Origin: an uncultured Helicobacteraceae bacterium
GTDB taxonomy: Bacteria; Campylobacterota; Campylobacteria; Campylobacterales; Helicobacteraceae
DNA length: 8,185 nt
Reading direction: 5' to 3'
Assembly (NCBI GenBank): GCA_934728205.1
Contig: CAKVEH010000057.1
Location: 1-8,185, forward strand
Position 1 is the first letter of the stretch; each line of letters opens with the position of its first letter. Positions 1-5,351 of the stretch are shown here, piece after piece. The notes under the pieces were generated by a model, which was given only the letters and a program-made list of their open reading frames with translations, had not been told where the DNA came from and searched no databases. The position numbers were made by a program, and so were the translations under genes.

Positions 1-87
1 CCCTAGCCGAATCCCCCCAAGCCCTGCAAATAAGTCAATAAAGGTAGATTGCTTTGTGAATGTGAAATTTGTTAGCGTGTGTGGCAT
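1..87 (-). CDS. C5-cytosine-specific DNA methyltransferase, N-terminal fragment (cut by window edge)
   Basis: Reading the minus strand from an ATG at 87 gives 29 open codons up to the window edge. They end in FIDLFAGLGGIRLG, which is the S-adenosylmethionine-binding motif I (DLFAGxGG) at the N-terminus of Dcm/HhaI-type C5-cytosine methyltransferases. These enzymes transfer a methyl group to carbon 5 of cytosine at a specific site, often as part of a restriction-modification system. The start is supported by AAAAGGA nine bases upstream of the ATG and by an in-frame TGA further upstream. The gene begins 52 bp after the stop of the cyclophilin gene on the same strand, with no clear terminator between, so it may share its transcript. 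Target site, the catalytic PCQ motif and any partner restriction enzyme lie outside the window. A G6 run encodes part of motif I. Family assignment rests on this one strong motif. Confidence 0.85.
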   Translation of the reverse strand, partial: MPHTLTNFTFTKQSTFIDLFAGLGGIRLG

Positions 88-139
88 AATCAAAAATCCT
101 TTTTGCACAAGATTAGGCAGAATTGTAGCAAATCAAACC

Positions 140-652
140 TTAAACTTCTTGCAAAATCTCAATAGATTCTATGACATCGCCTTGCTTAATAGAATCTAGC
201 ACCTTTAAACTCTGCGTATCATCTGGGCTAATGCGTCCAAACACCGTGTGCTCTCCATCTAAATGTGGCTGAGGCGCAAAACAAATAAAAAATTGACTTC
301 CGCCCGTATTGCGACCTGCGTGCGCCATTGAGAGTGAGCCCTTTTTGTGTAGGTTAGGATTATTGTCTAACTCACAGGCTATCGCATAACCCGGACCGCC
401 TGTCCCTGCTAAGCGTGGATTATCTTTACTATGTGGACAACCACCTTGTGCCATAAAACCAGCAATCACACGATGAAAGCTAAGCCCATTATAAAAGCCT
501 GCATTAGCCAAGCTAGCAAAATTGCTTACCGTATTTGGCGCGTCATTTGGGAAAAGTTTGATACACATTTTTCCTTTGTTTGTAGTAATTATCGCATAAT
601 GAAGCTTCTCAAGCTCCTCTTGTGGTAAGTTAAATGTTTTTAATTCACTCAT
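140..652 (-). CDS. ppiA: cyclophilin-type peptidyl-prolyl cis-trans isomerase, cytoplasmic
   Basis: A 170-residue single-domain cyclophilin that catalyses cis-trans isomerisation of X-Pro peptide bonds during protein folding. Visible signatures are FHRVIAGFMAQGG (residues 59-71, holding the catalytic Arg61 and the pocket residues Phe66, Met67 and Gln69), SMAHAG (108-113), GGSQFFIC (117-124, pocket Phe122) and LDGEHTVFG with His135. The position of human CypA Trp121 is His130 here, so cyclosporin affinity is probably low. There is no signal peptide, so it should be cytoplasmic. The reading frame stays open to an ATG at 700, but the ATG at 652 is preferred. It has AAAGGAGC just upstream (spacing about 5), fits the family's N-terminus, and lies downstream of a candidate promoter whose start point would fall at about 675. 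The symbol follows the usual H. pylori name; lacking a signal peptide, it resembles E. coli PpiB in location. Confidence 0.93.
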   Translation of the reverse strand: MSELKTFNLPQEELEKLHYAIITTNKGKMCIKLFPNDAPNTVSNFASLANAGFYNGLSFHRVIAGFMAQGGCPHSKDNPRLAGTGGPGYAIACELDNNPNLHKKGSLSMAHAGRNTGGSQFFICFAPQPHLDGEHTVFGRISPDDTQSLKVLDSIKQGDVIESIEILQEV

Positions 653-680
653 TGTAGCTCCTTTAGTGTTTGTGAAGTGT

Positions 681-710
681 ATTGTATTTAAGTCCGACAT
701 AATCTTGCAA
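681..710 (-). promoter_or_regulatory. candidate promoter for the cyclophilin gene
   Basis: On the minus strand, TACAAT (681-686, 5 of 6 matches to TATAAT) lies 18 bp downstream of TTGCAA (705-710, 4 of 6 matches to TTGACA). Transcription would start near 675, giving a leader of about 22 nt that carries the AAAGGAGC ribosome binding site of the 652 start codon. It would exclude the longer start at 700. Helicobacter housekeeping promoters usually lack a conserved -35 box, so the -10 element carries most of the weight. This is a by-eye call. Confidence 0.4.
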
Positions 711-724
711 ATGGGAATCTTACA

Positions 725-730
725 TACAAT
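725..730 (+). promoter_or_regulatory. candidate -10 element for the small ORF and lipoprotein
   Basis: TACAAT on the plus strand (5 of 6 to the -10 consensus) lies in the divergent spacer and would start transcription near 737, giving a leader of about 85 nt before the ATG at 823. No convincing -35 element is present; the nearest TTGCAA is only 14 bp upstream. Other AT-rich hexamers further right (for example TATACA at about 770) could serve equally well. Confidence 0.22.
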
Positions 731-822
731 TCGCTTTTAAAAAGCCACATTTTACCGATATACAAGAAACAATTTGCAATTAGTGTTAAATTAACATAAA
801 CAAAAAATCACAAAGAGGATAA

Positions 823-903
823 ATGTCAGAGCTAGGACGGCTTATTTTTGAAGTTATAGTAGTGCTTTACCCCGCTTTAATCAAGGGTATTGATTATGAT
901 TAA
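823..903 (+). CDS. small ORF, 26-residue hydrophobic peptide, upstream of and overlapping the lipoprotein gene
   Basis: An ATG at 823 preceded by AGAGGAT opens a 26-codon frame ending at TAA 901-903. The peptide begins MSELGRLIFEVIVVLYPA and ends in an acidic DYD. Its centre (about residues 7-20) is a run of hydrophobic residues with few charges, long enough for a short membrane-associated helix. The last eight bases overlap the start of the next gene (ATGATTAA, 896-903), and that gene's ribosome binding site lies inside this ORF, so translation of the two is probably coupled. I do not recognise the peptide. It could be a true small membrane protein, or a leader whose translation opens the downstream ribosome binding site. 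The strong ribosome binding site and the overlap are the main evidence that it is translated. Confidence 0.5.
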   Translation: MSELGRLIFEVIVVLYPALIKGIDYD

Positions 904-1978
904 GGCGTATATTTGGGGGCTTTTGCTCGGTGTTATTTTGGTGTTTGTAGCGTGCTCAGAGGAGGATTACCCCGTAGGTGCGGCACCAGCGTGGAACTAT
1001 ATCCCAAATAATATTTCTTCTCTCACGCCTAAAGAGCAAGAAGAGTTGCGAAAAAGACTTACCACAGCAAGCAATGATAAAAACACCAACGAAACAGATA
1101 AAGACAACAAGCAAGATGATGAATCTAATAAACAAAAGACCCCAAAACCCCAAAACACTAAAAAACACTCCTCTAAAGCCCCTACCCCACAAAAAAGACA
1201 AAAAGACCCATTCCTCCCGCAACAAAAAGTTACAACAAAGCCTTTACCAAGTTGGATTTATTCTACCGCTATTATCGAGGTGCATTTCCACGATGGTAGT
1301 ATGAGAAAGGGATTTGCCACAATGCTAAAGAATGGATTGTATCTTACTTCCTCAGAGATTGTATATAGCGACTCTCTTATACCAAGTGCTATCTTTGCCA
1401 AAATACAAGATACAAGTGCTAATATCATTATTTGTGCCTTTAAGCTTGACCTTAGGGCTATTGATGCGGATAGTGGCTTAGCACTGCTTGAAAATGTCGC
1501 TAGCACCGATGATTATTGTAATGTGCGAGAAAAGAGCTACTACCACGACAGAATCCAAAAAAAATATGCTGTTGATATTTTTGCTCCTGCGAGCAAACTT
1601 ACGCAAAACCAAAAAGTCTTTTACTCATTTATTGATGAAAGCTATTCGTTTGTCCCAAAAAGTTTAAAATTAGGTCGTGCGGAGAGTTACTTCGATGAAA
1701 GAAAACATAAAGAAATCCCCTATGGATTCGGTATTGCGCGTGAAGAATATGAGAATCTTCTCTTTGGCAAAGGGATTTTTGATGGCAATGGGAGGTTTTT
1801 AGGGATTGTTTCATTAAGCCCAAAGAGCTTTTTGCCTGTGTTTGTGAAAAAAGAGGTATTGCAGGATTTTATGTGTGATTTAAACGAAAGGTCTATTGTA
1901 AATAATGCAGAAATCACGCGTGGGTGTAAAAATCTAAAATACAGAGAGCGATACTTCCTAAGTAAAAGCTCTCTATAA
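896..1978 (+). CDS. putative lipoprotein with degenerate trypsin-like (pseudoprotease) domain
   Basis: A 360-residue predicted lipoprotein. Residues 1-20 form a type II signal peptide: Lys3, a hydrophobic stretch 4-19, and FVAC with Cys20 as the lipidation site, followed by Ser at +2. Residues about 45-118 are a low-complexity linker rich in Lys, Asn, Gln, Asp, Thr and Pro, probably an extended spacer. From about 120 the order of elements resembles HtrA/trypsin-like proteases: AIIEVHF, then GFATMLKNGLYLTSSEIV (like GSGFVI...GYILTNAHVV), DADSGLALL (like DLALLKV), and LFGKGIFDGNGRFLGIVSL (like NSGGPLFDxxGxVVGI). The catalytic His, Asp and Ser positions appear to be Glu154, Gly194 and Phe290, so an inactive scaffold or binding protein is inferred. 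The start is ATG 896, with AAGGG eight bases upstream; a TTG at 890 in the same frame is too close to it. The gene converges on rplQ. The fold is inferred by eye; lipoprotein status is firmer. Confidence 0.75.
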   Translation: MIKAYIWGLLLGVILVFVACSEEDYPVGAAPAWNYIPNNISSLTPKEQEELRKRLTTASNDKNTNETDKDNKQDDESNKQKTPKPQNTKKHSSKAPTPQKRQKDPFLPQQKVTTKPLPSWIYSTAIIEVHFHDGSMRKGFATMLKNGLYLTSSEIVYSDSLIPSAIFAKIQDTSANIIICAFKLDLRAIDADSGLALLENVASTDDYCNVREKSYYHDRIQKKYAVDIFAPASKLTQNQKVFYSFIDESYSFVPKSLKLGRAESYFDERKHKEIPYGFGIAREEYENLLFGKGIFDGNGRFLGIVSLSPKSFLPVFVKKEVLQDFMCDLNERSIVNNAEITRGCKNLKYRERYFLSKSSL

Positions 1979-1986
1979 AATTATAC

Positions 1987-2003
1987 AGCCTTTGTGAAAG
2001 GTT
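1987..2003. terminator. small hairpin between convergent genes, possible weak bidirectional terminator
   Basis: AGCCTTT-GTG-AAAGGTT forms a 7-bp stem with one mismatched (G/T) position and a 3-nt loop in the 23-bp gap between the lipoprotein and rplQ. The right arm includes the first two bases of the rplQ stop codon. On the minus strand it is followed by a modestly T-rich tract (GTATAATTTTATAG); on the plus strand there is no T run. The stem is short, so termination efficiency is doubtful. Confidence 0.35.
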
Positions 2004-2355
2004 ATTGGACAAACTCAATAATTGCCATTGGAGAAGCATCGCCTCTTCTTAAGCGAGTGCGATTGATACGCGTATAGCCACCATTACGCTCTTTGTAACG
2101 CGGAGCAATTTGTGTAACAATCTTTTTGGTGCTCTCCTTGTCTTGTAAGTAAGAGAAAATAAATCTGTGGGCGTTTGAATCAGCCTTTCTTGCAGTGGTT
2201 ACAAGTTTTTCAACATAACTTTGTAACTCTTTTGCCTTAAAAACACCTGTTTCAATCTTTTCATACTTAATAAGAGCTATAGCAAGATTCTTTAATAACG
2301 CCTTTCTGTGCGAACTTGTGCGCCCCAACTTTCTATATCCGTGATTATGTCTCAT
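2002..2355 (-). CDS. rplQ: 50S ribosomal protein L17
   Basis: 117 residues, the usual length for L17, a large-subunit protein. The sequence begins [20 protein letters not shown], the conserved L17 N-terminus with its basic RNA-binding face, and ends with the family block [20 protein letters not shown] near residues 91-110. It is the last gene of the operon, nine bases after the rpoA stop. Its ribosome binding site (AAGGAAAG) shares bases with the rpoA stop codon TAA, which indicates translational coupling. The 3' end faces the lipoprotein gene. Confidence 0.98.
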   Translation of the reverse strand: MRHNHGYRKLGRTSSHRKALLKNLAIALIKYEKIETGVFKAKELQSYVEKLVTTARKADSNAHRFIFSYLQDKESTKKIVTQIAPRYKERNGGYTRINRTRLRRGDASPMAIIEFVQ

Positions 2356-2364
2356 TGTCTTTCC

Positions 2365-3372
2365 TTATGCTTTAAGTTTGGCAAGCTTGCGCTGAAAGGC
2401 AAGCTCTACTTCCTTTGGTAACTCAACCCCAATAGGATAACCAATCTCTTTGCATTTACTAGAGATTTCCTCATAGGATTTTTTACCCATATTTTTGATG
2501 CCCTTTACTTCACTCTCTTGCATCAACACGATTTCACCAATGTATTTCAAGTGCGACCTATCAAGGCAGTTGAAACATCGCGCACTTAAATTAAGAGAAT
2601 CTAAAGTAACAAGAAGTGCCCTAAGCTCACCAAAATCATCTGCATTTTTGTTTGGCAGAGAAATTTCATTAAGATTTACACCATAAATGCTCATTTGCTT
2701 ATACATTACAGTGATAGCATCATTAAATGCTTCTAATGGCTTGATTTGTCCATCTGTCTCAATATCAAAAACAAGCTTTTCAAAATTTGGATTATCCTCT
2801 AGCAAGACATTGCTAATATCATATACTACTCTCTTTACAGGAGTGAAATACGCATCTAGCGGGATATAACCCTCTTGCACATCAGGACGCAAATCCTCGC
2901 TTGGCACATAACCTATACCTTTTTTAATTACTAACGAAAAATTTAATTCAAACCCCTCATTTATCGTGGCTAAATATACTTCAGGATTTACCACATCAGT
3001 AATGGAATTTTGCAAATCCTTGCTATTAAGCACCATTGGACCTTTAAAACTATAAGCAACCTCATTGCTTAAGTCGTTGTTGTCATTTTTATCGACAATA
3101 TTAAACCGAATATTTTTAAGATTAGCGATGAATTGTGAAACATCTTCTACCACACCGCGAATAGAATCAAACTCGTGCGTAACGCCATCTATCTTAAGCG
3201 CAGTAGCTGCGTAGCCCACAGAGCTAGAAAGTAGCAATCTGCGCATAGGGTGAGCAAGAGTGATAGCGTAGCCAGATTCAAAGGGAAAAACTGTGAGTTT
3301 AATGCGATTTTCTCCTATCTCCTCTACTTCAACGCTCTCAGGAATGTATGGCTCTGTTTTAATTACTTTCAT
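2365..3372 (-). CDS. rpoA: DNA-directed RNA polymerase subunit alpha
   Basis: 335 residues. The alpha dimer scaffolds RNA polymerase assembly, and its C-terminal domain binds upstream promoter DNA and activators. The N-terminal domain (about 1-230) shows FPFESGYAITLAHPMRRLLL and the GVTHEFDSIRGVVEDV block used in dimerisation and beta/beta' contact, plus FDIETDGQIKPLEAF. After a linker, the C-terminal domain carries LNLSARCFNCLDRSHLKYIG, where Arg, Asn and Cys align with E. coli Arg265, Asn268 and Cys269, and IKNMGKKSYEEI, the helix-hairpin-helix DNA contact. The ATG at 3372 is chosen because AAAGGTGG lies five bases upstream and MKVIKT matches the H. pylori N-terminus; a GTG three codons earlier at 3381 falls inside that ribosome binding site. 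It lies 24 bp after rpsD. The length is slightly below that of H. pylori RpoA, as I recall it. Confidence 0.98.
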   Translation of the reverse strand: MKVIKTEPYIPESVEVEEIGENRIKLTVFPFESGYAITLAHPMRRLLLSSSVGYAATALKIDGVTHEFDSIRGVVEDVSQFIANLKNIRFNIVDKNDNNDLSNEVAYSFKGPMVLNSKDLQNSITDVVNPEVYLATINEGFELNFSLVIKKGIGYVPSEDLRPDVQEGYIPLDAYFTPVKRVVYDISNVLLEDNPNFEKLVFDIETDGQIKPLEAFNDAITVMYKQMSIYGVNLNEISLPNKNADDFGELRALLVTLDSLNLSARCFNCLDRSHLKYIGEIVLMQESEVKGIKNMGKKSYEEISSKCKEIGYPIGVELPKEVELAFQRKLAKLKA

Positions 3373-3396
3373 TTTTACCACCTTTACTTTTTATTT

Positions 3397-4023
3397 TTAC
3401 TTAGAATACAACTCTACTATAAGCCTTTCCTCAATAGGGATAACAACTTCTTCTCGCTGTGGATAGCGCGTATAGATTCCAAAGGCTTTGTCTTTATCCA
3501 CATCAATCCAAGCAACAATGCCTGTCTGTGCGCTAAGCTCAATAGCACGCACAATTTGTGGATTATTTTTGCTTTTTTCTTTTATTTTAATCTTTTGTCC
3601 TACGCGCACACTATATGATGGTATATCCACTCGCTTGCCATCGACCAAAATATGTCCGTGTGTAACAAGCTGTCTAGCAAATCGTCTTGTAGTAGCAAAT
3701 CCCATACGATACACAACATTATCCAATCTTGATTCTATAAGTCGAATGAGATTCTCCCCTGTATTGCCTTCTTGCCTATTTGCTTCTTTGAAAAGCGAGC
3801 GGAATTGCCTCTCGCTTGTCCCATACATTATCTTAGCTTTTTGCTTTTCAGCAAGCTGAAGCCCATACTCCGAAATCTTCCCTCTACGAGCTCCGTGCTG
3901 ACCCGGTCCATACGCCCTTTTATCAAGCGCGCTTTTCCCAGCCAATCGCCTCTCGCCCTTTAAAGCCAAAGATACACCAAATCGTCTCTCTAATTTTTCT
4001 ACTGCTCCTCTGTATCGTGCCAT
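3397..4023 (-). CDS. rpsD: 30S ribosomal protein S4
   Basis: 208 residues, a primary 16S rRNA-binding protein that nucleates small-subunit assembly and in E. coli also represses the alpha operon by binding the rpsM leader. Visible features are the N-terminal [17 protein letters not shown], the [22 protein letters not shown] stretch, and the S4 RNA-binding domain (about 98-160) with [20 protein letters not shown] and [18 protein letters not shown]. It has no cysteines, so it is the zinc-free form. The ATG at 4023 is preferred over an in-frame TTG at 4041: AAGGGAGC sits at normal spacing before the ATG and MARYRG is the conserved start. It lies 37 bp after rpsK, the second longest gap in the operon after infA-rpmJ. 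Confidence 0.98.
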   Translation of the reverse strand: MARYRGAVEKLERRFGVSLALKGERRLAGKSALDKRAYGPGQHGARRGKISEYGLQLAEKQKAKIMYGTSERQFRSLFKEANRQEGNTGENLIRLIESRLDNVVYRMGFATTRRFARQLVTHGHILVDGKRVDIPSYSVRVGQKIKIKEKSKNNPQIVRAIELSAQTGIVAWIDVDKDKAFGIYTRYPQREEVVIPIEERLIVELYSK

Positions 4024-4060
4024 ATTTGCTCCCTTTGTCAATTATTTCATAGAATCTCGC

Positions 4061-4453
4061 TTACACGCGTCTGCGTTTTGGCGGTCTGCAACCATTGTGT
4101 GGCAATGGTGTTACATCTTTTAGCCAAAGCACCTTGATGCCCTCAACTCCACCAATACTTTTAATTGCTGTTTCTCGCCCACTTCCCGGACCTTGAACCT
4201 TGATTCCCACTTCTTTCACTCCGTGTTCCTTTGCTTTAGCGAGCGCACTCTCCACAGCTTGTTGTGCGGCATAAGGAGTGGATTTTTTACTTCCTTTAAA
4301 TCCTAAACCACCAGCTGTCACCCAACAAATGACATTTCCCATTTCATCGGTTACAGTTACATTAGTATTATTAAAACTCGCCGAAATACAAACAATCGCT
4401 TTAGCAATATTCTTTTTTGCCACTTTTTTCTTTGTTACATTGCGTTTTGCCAT
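4061..4453 (-). CDS. rpsK: 30S ribosomal protein S11
   Basis: 130 residues, a small-subunit platform protein near the mRNA exit and the 3' end of 16S rRNA. After a lysine-rich N-terminus ([13 protein letters not shown]), the S11 core shows [38 protein letters not shown] and [16 protein letters not shown], and it ends with the diagnostic [16 protein letters not shown]. The ribosome binding site AAGGAGCG lies seven bases before ATG 4453. The gap after rpsM is 14 bp, placing it firmly in the operon. Confidence 0.98.
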   Translation of the reverse strand: MAKRNVTKKKVAKKNIAKAIVCISASFNNTNVTVTDEMGNVICWVTAGGLGFKGSKKSTPYAAQQAVESALAKAKEHGVKEVGIKVQGPGSGRETAIKSIGGVEGIKVLWLKDVTPLPHNGCRPPKRRRV

Positions 4454-4467
4454 TATTGCGCTCCTTA

Positions 4468-4830
4468 TTATTTGCTACCTACGGTCTTTTTCTTGCCTTT
4501 GCGCGTGCGAGCATTGTTTTTGGTCGTCTGTCCGCGCACAGGTAATCCCTTTCTATGTCGTAAGCCACGATAAGAGCCTAAGTCCATTAGTGCCTTGATA
4601 TTCATCGTTACTCTCTTGCGCAGGTCGCCCTCCACTATGTAACTTTCCTGAATCTTTTTAGCGATACTTGAGACTTCACCCTCATTTAAATCACTAACGC
4701 GCTTATCAAAAGAAATATTAACCGCCTGCAAAATATCCCGTGAGCTCTTAAGCCCAATGCCATAAATATAAGTAAGCGCGTATTCTACACGCTTTTTCTT
4801 TGGCAAATCTACACCAGCAATTCTCGCCAT
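4468..4830 (-). CDS. rpsM: 30S ribosomal protein S13
   Basis: 120 residues, a small-subunit head protein that contacts S19, the 50S subunit and P-site tRNA through its C-terminal tail. It begins [20 protein letters not shown], includes the helix-hairpin-helix segment [16 protein letters not shown] (about 20-35), and ends with [20 protein letters not shown] followed by a lysine-rich tail. The ribosome binding site AAGGATAA covers the last codons and stop of rpmJ, four bases separate the two genes, and coupling is likely. In E. coli the rpsM leader is the S4 autoregulation site; here rpsM has almost no leader of its own, so any such control would have to act further upstream. Confidence 0.98.
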   Translation of the reverse strand: MARIAGVDLPKKKRVEYALTYIYGIGLKSSRDILQAVNISFDKRVSDLNEGEVSSIAKKIQESYIVEGDLRKRVTMNIKALMDLGSYRGLRHRKGLPVRGQTTKNNARTRKGKKKTVGSK

Positions 4831-4834
4831 ATTG

Positions 4835-4948
4835 TTATCCTTGTCTTTGTTTATGTTTTGGTGTTACGCAAATTACACGCACCACACCCTTACGCTTGAT
4901 AATCTTGCATTTATCACACATCTTTTTGACCGAAGTCCTTACTTTCAT
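4835..4948 (-). CDS. rpmJ: 50S ribosomal protein L36
   Basis: 37 residues, found by translating the gap directly. The protein starts [20 protein letters not shown] and ends [11 protein letters not shown], which is unmistakably L36, a tiny large-subunit protein. It is the zinc-binding (C+) form, with ligands Cys11, Cys14, Cys27 and His32 spaced C-x2-C-x12-C-x4-H. The ribosome binding site AAGGAG sits six bases before ATG 4948. Another ATG at 4953 is out of frame. It is the first gene after the 174-bp spacer that follows infA, and it is coupled to rpsM downstream. Confidence 0.97.
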   Translation of the reverse strand: MKVRTSVKKMCDKCKIIKRKGVVRVICVTPKHKQRQG

Positions 4949-4966
4949 ACCATTCTCCTTAAAAGA

Positions 4967-5011
4967 TTATTTTGTGTGTCCAAAGAGGTTGGATTCTACA
5001 CAAAAAAGCAT
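4967..5011 (-). CDS. possible 14-codon leader ORF upstream of rpmJ
   Basis: An ATG at 5011 is preceded by AGAAGG at five-base spacing and opens a frame reading MLFCVESNLFGHTK before TAA at 4967-4969, 18 bp before the rpmJ start codon. It lies just downstream of the inverted-repeat cluster. It could be a translated leader peptide or a chance occurrence. The peptide has no run of a single amino acid that would suggest classical attenuation. Only the ribosome binding site and position support it. Confidence 0.2.
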   Translation of the reverse strand: MLFCVESNLFGHTK

Positions 5012-5022
5012 TAAAACCTTCT

Positions 5023-5048
5023 TAGATTCCATAAATTTATAGAATCTA
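5023..5048. repeat. 26-bp near-perfect inverted repeat in the infA-rpmJ spacer
   Basis: Two 13-base arms centred between 5035 and 5036 match with a single mismatch, and that position could still pair as G-U in minus-strand RNA. The outer part is TAGATTC / GAATCTA and the centre is ATAAATTTAT. It could be an operator dyad on DNA or a long hairpin in the transcript. The outer arm 5041-5047 can also pair with 5056-5062 (AGAATCT with AGATTCT, 8-nt loop), and 5055-5063 can pair with 5078-5086, so three hairpins compete. Confidence 0.6.
5036..5041 (-). promoter_or_regulatory. candidate -10 element for the alpha-operon genes
   Basis: TATAAA on the minus strand sits within the 26-bp inverted repeat, 87 bp before the rpmJ start codon. 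No -35 element is recognisable, which is common for Helicobacter. If used, transcription would start near 5029, inside the repeat, and would supply rpmJ, rpsM, rpsK, rpsD, rpoA and rplQ independently of the upstream spc genes. The long spacer, unlike any other gap in the operon, is the main reason to expect a promoter here. Confidence 0.35.
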
Positions 5049-5122
5049 CCGCTTAAGATTCTCTTTGATATTCAGGTGAGAATCCTAAACGCTAGCTTCT
5101 ATAAACCCAATCCATCTGCCCC

Positions 5123-5341
5123 TCACTTACTCCTATAAATGATACGCCCCTTATCGAGGCTATAAGGTGTAAGTTCAATTTTGACTTTGTCGCCAAGCAA
5201 AATTTTGATATAATTCATTCGCATTTTCCCAGCAATGCGGCATAACACAATATGCCCATTATCGAGTTGCACGCGAAATGTGGCATTTGGCAACACTTCA
5301 ACCACCTTGCCATCAACTTCTATTACATCATCTTTTGCCAT
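5123..5341 (-). CDS. infA: translation initiation factor IF-1
   Basis: 72 residues, the standard length. A single OB-fold protein that binds the 30S A site during initiation and assists IF-2 and IF-3. It begins [20 protein letters not shown], continues with [20 protein letters not shown] and [20 protein letters not shown], and ends GRIIYRSK, matching the family throughout. The ribosome binding site AAGGGGAA includes the map stop codon, with a 10-bp gap, which indicates coupling. It ends in TGA and is followed by the 174-bp spacer. Confidence 0.98.
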   Translation of the reverse strand: MAKDDVIEVDGKVVEVLPNATFRVQLDNGHIVLCRIAGKMRMNYIKILLGDKVKIELTPYSLDKGRIIYRSK

Positions 5342-5351
5342 TCTATTCCCC

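Noticed and set aside
13..18. G6 run (C6 on the plus strand) near the start of the methyltransferase, as a phase-variation tract
   Set aside because: It is short and encodes conserved glycines of motif I, so sequence conservation explains it without slippage.
956..1225. 89-codon minus-strand ORF opposite the lipoprotein linker
   Set aside because: It is the complement of a low-complexity coding stretch, has no ribosome binding site I can see, and the plus-strand frame has a clear signal peptide.
4029..4037. ATG-AAA-TAA minimal ORF upstream of rpsD
   Set aside because: It has no ribosome binding site and such three-codon frames arise often by chance in AT-rich spacers.
4800..5042. 80-codon plus-strand ORF antisense to rpmJ
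   Set aside because: It is a shadow frame over L36 and the spacer, with no recognisable protein features; the minus-strand L36 is unambiguous.
5087..5122. GGGGCAGATGGATTGGG on the minus strand after infA as a possible tRNA or structured RNA start
   Set aside because: No cloverleaf arms, T-loop consensus or matching acceptor stem can be found downstream.
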